Shown: positions 13,801-22,266 of the stretch, in pieces
How positions within the stretch are numbered: position 1 is the stretch's first letter
Layout of the letters: each line of letters begins with the position of its first letter
Origin: Bugulina stolonifera
Lineage: Eukaryota > Bryozoa > Gymnolaemata > Cheilostomatida > Bugulidae
DNA length: 64,000 bases
Direction of reading: 5' to 3'
Assembly: GCA_935421135.1 (NCBI GenBank)
Contig: OW285191.1
Span: forward strand, 13,829,700-13,893,699
Notes under the pieces: model-generated
Told to the model about the DNA's origin: nothing
The model's input: the letters and a program-made list of their open reading frames with translations, nothing else
Databases searched by the model: none
Translations under genes and position numbers: made by a program

Positions 13801-16800
13801 AATTTTTATTTTAAAAATTAGTTACATGTAGAAGTAATAATATAAATATAAATAGTTCATATGAGAAGACGACTAACCTTTCTAAATCTAGTGCGTAGCG
13901 TAGCATATTTCTTTTCTATGTCCCCCACGTCTGTCCCACAACACTTTGCTAGCTCTGCAATTTGGCTCCTTTTTTCGTCTCTATTCATGTAATCCTGATC
14001 GTTGGAGTCCCATATAGCTGGATACATCTCTAAATTGCTCACCAAACTTCGCATCACTTGCCTTAACTTCGACATGTTGTTTAATGACTTGACGTTTCCG
14101 TGGTAACACGAAGCGCTTTCTGATTGGTCAATGCAAAAGTAATCGGGCGAATATTTCAGCACGCAAATAACCAGGCCGAAATCGTTCTAGAGCCAACAAA
14201 TCGGCCGATTTTTCGTCCACACAACAACGATTTCATCAAATCCAAGAATCGTCCATAAAATCGTTGTAGTCTGGACTCAGCTTTAGGAGGGTCGAGCATT
14301 TATCACGCACGGCCGGAATTTTTAAGACTGCCGCAGTTAATTTAGACGCCACTCATACTGCTGCTGCCAATGCTGAATGCGAACGAATTAGGAAGACCAT
14401 GGCGCAAGTGATTGTTGTTAATGGCCTACAAGATTTGATGTTGAGAAGAGAATTGATGGCCAAACATGATCTTACATGGGAAACTTTGACAACTGTTTTG
14501 TCTTGTCGCGGCACAGCTACTGAATCCGAGCAAAAGCTCGAACGTCCTGCCCCACAAGTACCCAATATTCCTATCAAACAAGAGGTTGCAGAGGCCAGAT
14601 TTGAGGATTCCCTTCGTGACGATAGTCGTAGTCGTCAGGACAGATTTTACAGGGACTCCCGCCAGTCCCGAGGTTATGATAACCGTTACAATAGAAGTAG
14701 TAGTAGGCCCAGAGGTTATAGAAGCCCAAGTCCTGATAAATATGGCAGCAGGCGAGGATTTGATAGTGGTGGTAGGACTAGTTTTGACCAGAATTACCGC
14801 CGTGACAGTAGCGATCGTTGGAACAGTGGTGACCAACATCAGGGACTTGGTTCCAATAGTGGCAACTATTACAGCAGGCCCAGAAGTGGTAGTCGAGATG
14901 GCTATCACCGTTACGGTAGTAGAGACTCAGATAGGGGTAAAGGCCGAGATGGCTATTGCCATCGTATTAGTCACGACTCAGATAGGGGTAAAGGCATTAC
15001 TGGTAATTGTTATCGTGGTGGCGACCCCAACCACAGAGTTAGATTTTGCTATTGCCATCGTATTAGTCACGACTCAAATAGGGGTAGAGGCATTACTGGT
15101 AGTTGTTATCGTTGTGGTGACCCCAACCACAGAGTAGATTTTGTCCTCATGTAGTATGTTACAAATGTAACAAGAAAGGCCATATGACCGCTGACTGTCA
15201 AACTGAGTCAAAAGATCATGACAGCACTAGGTATGTGAAAAAGAGAGATTTTCCAAAGCCCTTCCGCTGTCATGAACCTAGCCCATATCTTAATAGAGGC
15301 CGTAAGTCTAACCCTAATCATTATATGGATATTAGGAGACTTAATATTGACCCTGACAAGAATTTTGGCCACACTTCACTATCAGTGGGTAGAACAGAAT
15401 TAGAATTTAAAGTTTGCATTGATGTCAATGGTAAAGGAGTGGATTTTACATTAGATACTGGTACTGATGCTACCATTATTACGGACCAAACCTCTTGTGA
15501 ATTGAATTTGGAATTAAAGCAACCAAGCCGCTATTTGCGTGGGGCTGATTCTACTCCTTTGAATGTTGTGGGCGAGAGCGAAGTCGTATTAAACTATAAG
15601 GGTCTTGAATTACCTGCTCTTGCTTCGGTTTTGGAAAATGCTTCTAGGAATCTATTGGGAATTGCCGAAATTAGAAGATTGCATTTGTTAGCCATTGTAA
15701 ACCCCATACAACCCTGGGTTAATGAAATGCCCCAGCCTGTAATCACAAAATCAGGCCGACAATCTAAACCTAATCGGAGAAAAGATTGTGTTTATTTTGA
15801 CAGGAAATAGTGCATTGAATTTCGCATTTCCGTAAGGTATTGAAGTCACCTTTTAGAATTTTGTATTTGTGAATTTTCCTTCTTTGCCAGTACCGCAATG
15901 CATTGATACGTAAGTATGCGTTTGGTTAACACACTAAAAACGGGGAGAGATATCTGACCCCTTTCCAAATTGAATTCTCCTGAATATCTGACCCCTGAAT
16001 TTAACATACTTTAATAAGCATGAAACAGAGGCTTCCATTGTTTACTAATTGAATTTAGCTGAAATAGAAGGTCGAATTGAAGGGAATTATGGCCTGCCGG
16101 TATTGAATTGTGTTAGGTGTTGCATCGAATTCGTAATTGGAAGTGAATTGTGTTTTGACGCCAAATGAATTGAGTTAGGCTTTGTTATGTCACACTGGAT
16201 GGATTGAATTGCAGCTGAGTAGTTGCAAGAATTGAATTGCAGTTGAGTAGTTGCAAGAATTCATGAATTTGAGAAGTTGCGTATTTGTAGAATACACTTC
16301 ATCCCCGAAGTGAAAAAGGGAGAGCGTGTAAGGCTATACGTCTATGACAGTCGTCTGTGTTGACATCGGGAGCATCGGAATGGAAAGCAACTCTACCGAA
16401 TGCTGCTAGTGACTAGGGAGCAGACTAGGGGATTGGACGGTGGCTTTGATGCTCTGGCACTTTTATGAGTGAACTCAAGGTGAGCACACGCGCTTCTTAT
16501 ATATTATATTATTAACTATCGGCCACTACCACAGCTATAGTTGGAATACAATAAAACTACTTTTATTTTGTAGAATTCAGAGAAACAGTTATATGATAAA
16601 ACAATAAGAAATCTAACAACTATGGCATCTCTGTCATCAGATGGTATGTACATGTATATTGGAATAATTGCCGCTATAGATTAGTAATTTCATTGAGCTT
16701 AAAAGTACATAATAGGTGAATTTAATAGGTGTATTCGGATATTGCACGTGCAAGCTTTACAAATGGCAATCTGCGGCAATAACAATTTATTTTATTCAAT

Positions 16801-19800
16801 AATAATATAACGCTAGCTATAACGCTAGATTAGGCGTGCCTGGTAATATTTATTGTTAACAAGGGAAATCCCCTTCAGATCAAGCATTAGTCATACCTGA
16901 ACGCTGCGTTCCGATATTGAAAGCAGACTCAAATGAACCAGTACAGTTTCCGACGACGTCTAATTACTGCTAGAATTAAATTGTATTTATACATATAACA
17001 TTGATGACTTACACTGTACTTATATGCATTGCATTACATTCATAGTATTATATTGTAACCTTATTATTTCTTGTAGACCAGTTATCAATGTTCTGTCATG
17101 AGATAGAAAGGAGAGAAAAGAGAACAGCTCTAAATAAACTGCATGAGGAGAAGCTTGGCTGGGGCAGACTTGTGTTGACTGTAACATGTGTGGCAGTGAC
17201 TGGCTACCATCTAAACAGGGGAGTATATAATTAATAGCAGCAGTGAGATTCATGCTTAGATGTTAATTAATTAACTGCACGTGTTGTCGTTGTCGTCTCC
17301 TCTTCTTCCACTTACCGTTCTCCTCACCAAGTGGTCTTCTTCCTTCCACTGATGTCTGCTATAAGCAGATGTGTGCCATATTGGCACATAATAATATGCA
17401 TGTACCTGTCCATTCTCTCTGTATGCACTGCCTGCGTCTACACTTCGCATGTATACTCCTCCGTTTTAAATATGGGGCATACCTCTGCACTTACCCTATG
17501 CATGTAATATCTAAACATGAATCTCAACTGCTGCTCCAACTCCCTTGTACTAAAGTCACTATCATACAGGTTTCAGCTAGGCAAGGATGCTTCTAGTCTT
17601 CATTGTAAATATGTTTTATGGCAAATTTTATTTACGACTAATTGTGTTAATTTTGCATTATATTTTGGTGCATGTACGTTTGTTATTTTATCTACAGCAT
17701 TAAGTTGTTTATATGCAATAACCCAAATAACCGAACACCTCCTATACCCAAACATTACAGACTAGTACATACGTCTACTTGACCTGTTACATACATATTA
17801 TCTATTCAATAAAATATAATTGGGTAAATTAGTAGTTCACTTACATTCAGGCATTGTGGCATGGTAGAGAGGGTTGTTCATGAGGGCTGTCTGGAAGGCA
17901 GAGCTGTAGAATCCATCTCCTGGTCCACTACAATTACACAGAGTGAGTAGGCAGTTATCTGCACAAGCAATTGCTGAGAATGGAATATTACAATTATAAG
18001 TTGCCTTTCCATTTTTCTCAGAAAAGAGAGAACAACTTCAAAAATAACATAACTTGAATAATATCGCAAGCCTTATCGATATCTAATCATGTAACATTAA
18101 ATTGTTATATCGCCATTGAATTGCTAGTCTAGGCCTGTGCATAGTATAAAGAGAGTATGATCTCACCTGTTGTTAAGGGCTATGAAATGAAGCACATATA
18201 TAAAGCTGTAGACAGCAAGAGGCAGAATTACCAAGGTATAAACTCTGGCCAACACGTGCTGTACTATCAGCTCCTGTCAACATATACAGACTGCAATACA
18301 TATGCTTATACAACTTAGATTGGTCAAAATATAATTACTGAAAGGTCAGGCAATAGCAGCACCAACATAAATTAGCGACCACAACAGAAAATTCTTTAGT
18401 TAATGTGTTGTGTGATCCCCGGATGTAGTGAAAACCACAGAGGGAGAGATGAGGCCTGAGTATAAATACAGGTACTAACTACATGTAACAGTAATGTTAG
18501 GAACATAGTGTTAGAGCGCAGGTTCTACACTTGAGCAACGAATAATGCTGACATACCAATGGAATGGTCCTGTCTCCGATAACGTACCAGAGATCATTAG
18601 CGACTGAAAGTCCAATGTGAGCAACAACGAATAATCCAACAAACTTAACTCTACAAGTACATGTAGGAAGACATAAACTGGTGGTTGGTTGCTGTGATTT
18701 AACACGTTATGGGTCTATTGGTATTTGTCCATGATGTAAGTATGGCATATGCCAACAAGTGGTTGTAATACAGCTAACAGGTGGTTGCAATACAGCTAAC
18801 AAGTGGTTGCAATACAGCTAACAAGTGGTTGCAATACAACTAACAAGTGGTTGCAATAAAGCTAACAAGTGGTTGCAATACAGCTAACAAGTGGTTGCAA
18901 TACAGCTAACAAGTGGTTGCACTACAGCTAACAAGTGGTTGCACTACTGGTATAAATTTGATTTATTAGCTCATATAAAACTCACCCGACAGCACATGAT
19001 AGTGACATGCCACAGCCACATAGGTATAGCCACCACAGTTTTCCAAATGAACTACAAGTACCATAAGAGCATTGCCAGCAGAACTAAATACACTGAATGT
19101 GTACATTACACCACCAAAAGGTGTGCATTGCAATCATAACAATAGATAGCTATTTGTCACTGCCATACGTAATACAAAATCTCTATACCAGACAGTAGTT
19201 CAGCAAGTGAATCCATTACTATAGTTACTAACAATACCTAGACTTTGTATGTTTCACATAGAAATAACAAGCCAGTATGATGTAGAAGAGGAGAAATGAA
19301 TCCAATAAGATAAACCTGGATACCACTGTCAGAGCTGTATCTGTAAACAATAACCAAACAGTATTAGAGTGCAAATAATATACAGTGTGCATAAAGTAGT
19401 ACCTTCAGGTCTCAAAATTTACATGAATTACTAACAATTACCAAAATTGTACCAACAACGTATGGCAGTCTGTGTTGATAGAATACCTGTGAGAATGAGG
19501 AAAGTGGTTAGTACAGTCGCAACATAGGAAGCGGATAACTCCCACACTGTGGCTGCTGATATAGGTACCACTGCTGAGCCAAACAGAGCAGAAGCCTAGA
19601 AAAGAGATAAAAATGAATCAGATCAGCAGTGTAACATAGGGCACTCTACAGATTAACAATCTCATAAATTCATTTTAAATGCAATGCTAAGATCAATGCT
19701 TTGATCTTCATCTCGCTTTTTACTTCAACGACTTACTGTATATATCTATCGATGAACAGGAAAAATGCTGGAGAGTAAAGAGATGTAATCAGATATTTGA

Positions 19801-21971
19801 ATTTTACATACACCTACCTGCCTCATACCCACATATTGAACATTTTGCATTGAATCACCAGGTTTCTTAAACTCAAAGTCTCCTTCATAACCAGATAGGT
19901 ACCCAGTAATAGCAAACATCAGCTAAAATAAGTTTCATGCAGATAGTAAAATGATTAGTTTTGCAACAAAGTTTTTGTTTTGTTATAAGTACACATTATT
20001 TAGAGCATACGCTATTGTTATCAAAATGGTCACCGATGCCATGGCTATGCTATTACACCAACCAAAGTAAAATTAATTAGCTGAATGCCAGTGTTGGAGA
20101 ACAATTTATTCAAATCATTTCTAAGAGCTTTGCCTGTATGCTATACTAAATGGCGAATACCTCTTCCAATTCTTTGTCCACTCACCTTACCCAGAGGTGG
20201 GTGGACATCAAAAAATAGAGTCCTGTTAATATAGTAAGAGGCGTGTTTTCCAAAATGAACTTCATCCCAGCTAAAACAGAACAGATTGTATGTGGAATAG
20301 GCTACTGCATAAATATTAACAAACTGATCAAAACGCAGCTTTAACATTATTTAATGATACAAAATCAGATATGGGATCCATTCAGATTGAATACAATAAA
20401 ACTAGATAACAAGTAACCACATAAATCAATTACATAAGACAGGCTTATTACAATTATGATAGATTATATGTCCAGAGTTGGGTCCGAGTCGACTTGCAAG
20501 TCAACAAGTCAAGTCATTTCTAATATTTTGGAGGCAAGTCAAGTCCAAGTCAAGTCAGTCAGCGCTGCCTCAAGTAAAGTAAAGTCAAGTCAAGTCAAGT
20601 CAAGTCAAGTCAGCCGTCATGCAAGTCACAAGTCAAGTCAAGTCGAAACAACTTTAAAAAATTTTACATTTTCCAAAACATCACTTTTTTCTTTTAGTAG
20701 GCATTCCAATCCATGCAAAACCTATGCTAAGGTGTAGCAAGGCATGTAGCCTACATGTATGTTATGCAATCATGGTAAAGAACTAGTCTATATAAGCAGT
20801 ATTATTGGCACTATGGTCGAGACTGGTCATATAGTAGTATATAATGTATATTGTAATGGTATACAGTGTTACATAGCATATAAACAGCACATGGTACAGC
20901 ACAGAGTGTCCTCTAGCCAGTCCTGCAATTTAACTCTAGTAATTATTGTACTGTACATTGTATTCACTACTTACACCACACCTATGCTACACTTACACTA
21001 CTTGCATCGTGTGTACTTGTGTTGTGACTATGCATTGTGTAGTCTCACGTACACACAGCCTAGATATTGCCTGAGTTGTGTATTCTCCTAGCTAACCCTG
21101 ATATACTATGAGTGCTACTAGTAGACTAGTAGCACTGATCTCGTAAAAATGATAAATAGGTAGGCAATTGAGACCTTTTTGCCATGTTGGCTAAACACTG
21201 TACAACATTTTTATTTACCAAATTGACTTGGCAGAACCCAAGTCAAAATCACAAGTCATTCAAGTGTCCAAGTCAAAGTCAAGTCAAGTCAGCAAGTTGG
21301 CAAGTCAAAGTCAAGTCTTGTCATGGTTAAGCTCCTAGACTCCAGGGTAGGAGAAAAGAGGAACTATCAGAGTTGTCGGTCTTTTTTTATTAGTCCGCTA
21401 TGATCTCACCAGTGCGGAGCTCCCGAGCAGTTCTGATCAGAAAGCTGTGCAGAAATTTGTTAGTGTGACAGGCAACAGAATTGAAAACATTAGCATGTCT
21501 GGTGTTAAAATCATGCGTTCCTTTCATTAGATCAAGTGTAGATAGAAGATTTGAAAAGAGAGATTCATGCTCCAAGATGGTGTGGAAAAGAGATATTCTT
21601 CGAGTCTGCCTAGTCTTGTTCAATGAAACAAGATTTAGCTGGTTTTTTACTGTCAGAGATCGAACAATCTCTGCCTTTAAGATGTTTAATAGATCGTACA
21701 GCCTTGCTTTGGACTGCCTCAATTTTATGTAGTCGACTTGTGACTTGACTTGGTAAGTCAAGTCAAATCTATGACTTGGACCCAGCTCTGTATATGCCCA
21801 TGGTAATAAAAAACAATCGAGTTCTCACGACTTTACGCACTTTTAAGTGCGGTCTCTGTGAGAAAATTGCAAAAAAAAGACAAATACTAACCAAACAATG
21901 TCTGGGTGCTCGATTTGGTAAAAGCGCAAGCCAAGAGAAATGGCAGCAACAAGCGTCAACAATGCATCCAT
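4887..21971 (-). CDS. POMT2: Protein O-mannosyl-transferase 2 (POMT2), complete, 19 exons
   Basis: Exons (descending): 21892-21971, 20186-20270, 19818-19922, 19487-19595, 19238-19340, 18986-19051, 18557-18650, 18167-18273, 17845-17927, 8333-8442, 7980-8101, 7786-7861, 7517-7671, 7078-7175, 6833-6981, 6444-6591, 5730-5885, 5179-5290, 4887-4983. They total 2055 nt, one frame of 684 aa. ER membrane enzyme that with POMT1 moves mannose from dolichyl-phosphate-mannose to Ser/Thr of proteins such as dystroglycan (family knowledge). Diagnostic segments: [10 protein letters not shown] with the PMT Asp-Glu pair (residues 27-36), [23 protein letters not shown], three MIR repeats (from about residue 280; GGFLHSH, EKYLYSH), [27 protein letters not shown] and a C-terminal WDF as in vertebrate POMT2. 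The N terminus is shorter than in the roughly 750-aa human protein. Exon 9 ends and exon 10 starts inside one Tyr codon although 9.4 kb apart, which fixes the large intron. Confidence 0.96.
6220..6357. repeat. AATAC pentanucleotide microsatellite in POMT2 intron 16
   Basis: More than 20 uninterrupted copies of AATAC, then a short TATAA run. The minus-strand open frame across it (repeating YCIVL) is a repeat artefact. Confidence 0.95.
8872..17234 (+). CDS. Putative tail-anchored small protein, nested antisense in POMT2 intron 9
   Basis: Four exons, 8872-8901, 9047-9139, 16574-16643 and 17077-17234, join without frame change into 116 residues; all junctions are GT-AG. I do not recognise the family. 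The N-terminal part is polar ([20 protein letters not shown]), the middle is helix-prone and charged ([20 protein letters not shown]), and residues about 95-110 ([15 protein letters not shown]) could form one membrane segment close to the C terminus, a tail-anchor layout. AATAAA lies at 17808. Intron 2 carries the LTR retroelement, so a correct transcript must splice out over 7 kb of mobile DNA. Existence rests on phase-consistent exons and lack of stops, not on homology. Confidence 0.6.
9316..9365. repeat. Dispersed micro-palindrome, copy 2
   Basis: Arms AAATTGTCCTCTCT and AGAGAGGACAACTT around a loop of about 20 bases, in intron 2 of the nested gene, 70 bp left of the LTR element. Confidence 0.6.
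9434..9640 (+). repeat. 5' LTR
   Basis: Starts TGTAAGGC, ends ACTACCACA. Near its end it has a TATA-like stretch (TTATATATTATATTA) and, before that, AAGGTGAGC, which matches a splice-donor consensus. Confidence 0.93.
9641..9655 (+). other. Candidate primer binding site
   Basis: TGGCGCAGTTGACTT directly follows the 5' LTR and begins with the TGG that pairs with a tRNA CCA end. I cannot name the tRNA. Confidence 0.45.
9734..10054 (+). repeat. 14-bp minisatellite in the retroelement leader
   Basis: Many copies of GTAGTAGAGTAGGA, decaying to a 12-bp variant at the right. It lies between the primer site and the gag ATG. The long minus-strand frame here (Tyr/Ser/Thr/Leu repeats) is an artefact. 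Confidence 0.9.
10644..10646. other. 5' target-site triplet of the Harbinger insertion (TAA)
   Basis: PIF/Harbinger elements duplicate a TWA triplet. Here the left copy is TAA and the right copy (14283-14285) is TTA, differing at the central A/T. Confidence 0.6.
10822..12946 (+). CDS. HARBI1-like DDE transposase/nuclease
   Basis: Exons 10822-11543, 11666-11881, 12009-12111 and 12671-12946 (GT-AG) give 438 aa in one frame. Catalytic residues of the Harbinger DDE_Tnp_4 fold are present in context: Asp205 in [11 protein letters not shown], Asp255 in [13 protein letters not shown], Glu336 in [18 protein letters not shown] and ADDAFAL are also family-typical. The protein cuts and rejoins the element ends together with the Myb/MADF partner (family knowledge). 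Intron 3 (12112-12670) is almost wholly a minisatellite. No frameshift or lost catalytic residue seen, so it may be functional. Confidence 0.93.
12121..12650 (+). repeat. 27-bp minisatellite with 162-bp higher-order period in transposase intron 3
   Basis: About 19 copies of a 27-bp unit (TACTACTAATCACTGTCCAT plus TGTAGTC-type linker). Variant GTTCATG recurs at 12256, 12418 and 12580, and variant TGTAATC near 12343 and 12505, each 162 bp (six units) apart. Blocks of six units have therefore been amplified together. Confidence 0.93.
13095..14075 (-). CDS. MADF-BESS DNA-binding protein of the Harbinger element
   Basis: Exons 13878-14075, 13565-13733 and 13095-13450 on minus give 240 aa. The N-terminal 66 residues match a MADF (Myb/SANT-like) domain: [20 protein letters not shown], then [20 protein letters not shown] and TLRTRF. 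The C-terminal part has a basic stretch ([16 protein letters not shown]) and a BESS-like segment ([20 protein letters not shown]). Second proteins of this type bind Harbinger ends and help the transposase enter the nucleus (family knowledge). I chose the ATG at 14075, just before the MADF domain; an upstream in-frame ATG at 14162 would add 29 residues. It converges with the transposase, the two stops being about 150 bp apart. Confidence 0.85.
15154..15810 (+). pseudogene. Retroelement CCHC knuckle plus aspartic protease, joined to an integrase-like tail
   Basis: Frame -1 relative to gag. It begins with a complete zinc knuckle ([14 protein letters not shown], about 15157-15198) and then a retropepsin-like segment with the active-site signature [12 protein letters not shown] near 15450-15485. 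Instead of reverse transcriptase the frame continues only about 110 more residues. It ends with [20 protein letters not shown], which resembles the basic tail found at the end of Gypsy Pol/integrase. I infer that RT, RNase H and the integrase core were deleted. The first ATG in this frame is at 15184. Confidence 0.75.
15811..16326 (+). other. Retroelement 3' untranslated region
   Basis: No ORF. It contains short direct repeats rich in GAATTG, including two copies of GCAGTTGAGTAGTTGCAAGA-like sequence at 16210-16265, and ends in the purine tract before the 3' LTR. Confidence 0.7.
16327..16533 (+). repeat. 3' LTR
   Basis: Same 207-bp sequence as the left LTR except for two substitutions that I can see. 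Followed by the target duplicate GCTAT. Confidence 0.93.
17998..18038. repeat. Dispersed micro-palindrome, copy 3 (POMT2 intron 8)
   Basis: Arms AAGTTGCCTTTC and AGAGAGAACAACTT. More diverged than the other copies. Confidence 0.45.
18750..18950. repeat. 22-bp minisatellite in POMT2 intron 6
   Basis: About nine copies of GTGGTTGCAATACAGCTAAC plus AA, lying 35 bp from exon 6. Confidence 0.9.
20473..21790. mobile_element. hAT-type non-autonomous element with AAGTC satellite, in POMT2 intron 1
   Basis: The ends are inverted repeats of one another (CAGAGTTGGGTCCGAGTC on the left, the complement of CAGAGCTGGGTCCAAGTC on the right). They are flanked by an 8-bp duplication with one mismatch (TATATGTC 20465-20472, TATATGCC 21791-21798). 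CAGAG ends plus an 8-bp duplication fit hAT. The interior near both ends is made of AAGTC tandem repeats, and it encloses a LINE fragment (about 21312-21745). Confidence 0.8.
21312..21745 (-). pseudogene. LINE reverse-transcriptase C-terminal fragment (CR1/jockey-like)
   Basis: The minus-strand frame reads [20 protein letters not shown], then [20 protein letters not shown] and [20 protein letters not shown], the pattern of the extreme C terminus of non-LTR retrotransposon RT (knowledge of the RT tail ending near TxRxWN). Truncated at its 5' end by the satellite. A short tail after the stop is shared with 36697-36775. Confidence 0.6.
21819..21878. repeat. 43-bp palindrome unit with A-tail, copy 1
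   Basis: TTCTCACGACTTTACGCACT-type hairpin, arms closing with GTGAGAA (21822-21864), followed by an A-rich tail. An inverted copy differing by one base in the hairpin is at 35713-35754. Confidence 0.75.
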
Positions 21972-22266
21972 AACTACTTTCACCTCATAATAAGTTCAAA
22001 AGTGAAGGTGGGAAAATACTCTGATAAATAGCTATAAGGACAAAAAACGCAATTAAATAATTAATTAATAATCAATGGTGAAATGAGAAGCCCGGAAACA
22101 ATAAAAAAGGCTTTAATGGAAAAGAAAGCAAACCCATTAACGATTGAGTAAATTAATTAGCTGTTATAACTGTAACTATCCAATAATAAGGCGTTTAACA
22201 GCTTCTAAAATAGATCAATATTAATTGCGCAGATTATGTTGATAAAGAGACAGAATCACTGTGACA
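21972..22266. promoter_or_regulatory. Shared head-to-head promoter region of POMT2 and ubinuclein
   Basis: Only 295 bases separate the two start codons on opposite strands. AT-rich; I see no clear TATA box or initiator that I can assign. Bidirectional use is inferred from gene layout. Confidence 0.6.

Larger units (their letters stand above)
10647..14282 (+). mobile_element. PIF/Harbinger DNA transposon, apparently intact
   Basis: A 3636-bp element with perfect 26-bp terminal inverted repeats (AGCTGAGTCCAGACTACAAC and six more bases at 10647-10672; inverted at 14257-14282). It encodes the two proteins typical of this superfamily in convergent orientation: a DDE nuclease on plus and a MADF-BESS DNA-binding protein on minus. 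Both spliced frames are uninterrupted. It sits in the gag frame of the LTR element, so it arrived later than that element. Confidence 0.95.
10253..15152 (+). pseudogene. Retroelement gag-like ORF, split by a Harbinger insertion
   Basis: The ATG at 10253 opens a frame ([20 protein letters not shown] at the N terminus) with a capsid-like helical stretch ending SRDYL at 10645, where the Harbinger element is inserted. On the far side (14286 on) the same frame resumes with [19 protein letters not shown], so the pre-insertion gag was open across the site. It continues through an Arg/Ser/Gly-rich segment to a duplicated zinc-knuckle module and a stop at 15150-15152. The first knuckle copy has CYRGG where the second has CYRCG. 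The last residues of the second knuckle and a further CCHC knuckle lie in the -1 frame, so the ORF is either decayed or uses frameshifting. RNA-binding Gag role is from family knowledge. Confidence 0.8.
9434..16533 (+). mobile_element. LTR retroelement lacking RT, RNase H and most of integrase
   Basis: Two 207-bp direct repeats (9434-9640 and 16327-16533) begin TG and end CA, differ at two positions that I can see, and are flanked by the same 5-bp duplication GCTAT (9429-9433, 16534-16538). A primer-site candidate starting TGG follows the left LTR at 9641, and a purine tract (GAAAAAGGGAGAG, 16312-16324) precedes the right LTR. Inside are a gag-like frame, a broken zinc-knuckle region and an aspartic protease, then noncoding DNA. 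No polymerase motifs are present. Without the Harbinger insert at 10647-14282 the element would be about 3.5 kb. Likely Metaviridae/Gypsy-like and non-autonomous (inference). Confidence 0.93.
8443..17844 (-). other. POMT2 intron 9 (9.4 kb), host to a nested gene and transposons
   Basis: Flanked by POMT2 exons 10 and 9. It contains the plus-strand 116-aa gene (8872-17234) and everything nested in it. The AATAAA of the inner gene (17808-17813) lies about 31 bases from POMT2 exon 9. All other POMT2 introns are below about 1.7 kb. Confidence 0.9.

Noticed and set aside
14426..15137. Long Val/Ile/Thr-rich frames on both strands
   Set aside because: Shadows of the Arg/Ser/Gly-rich gag segment.
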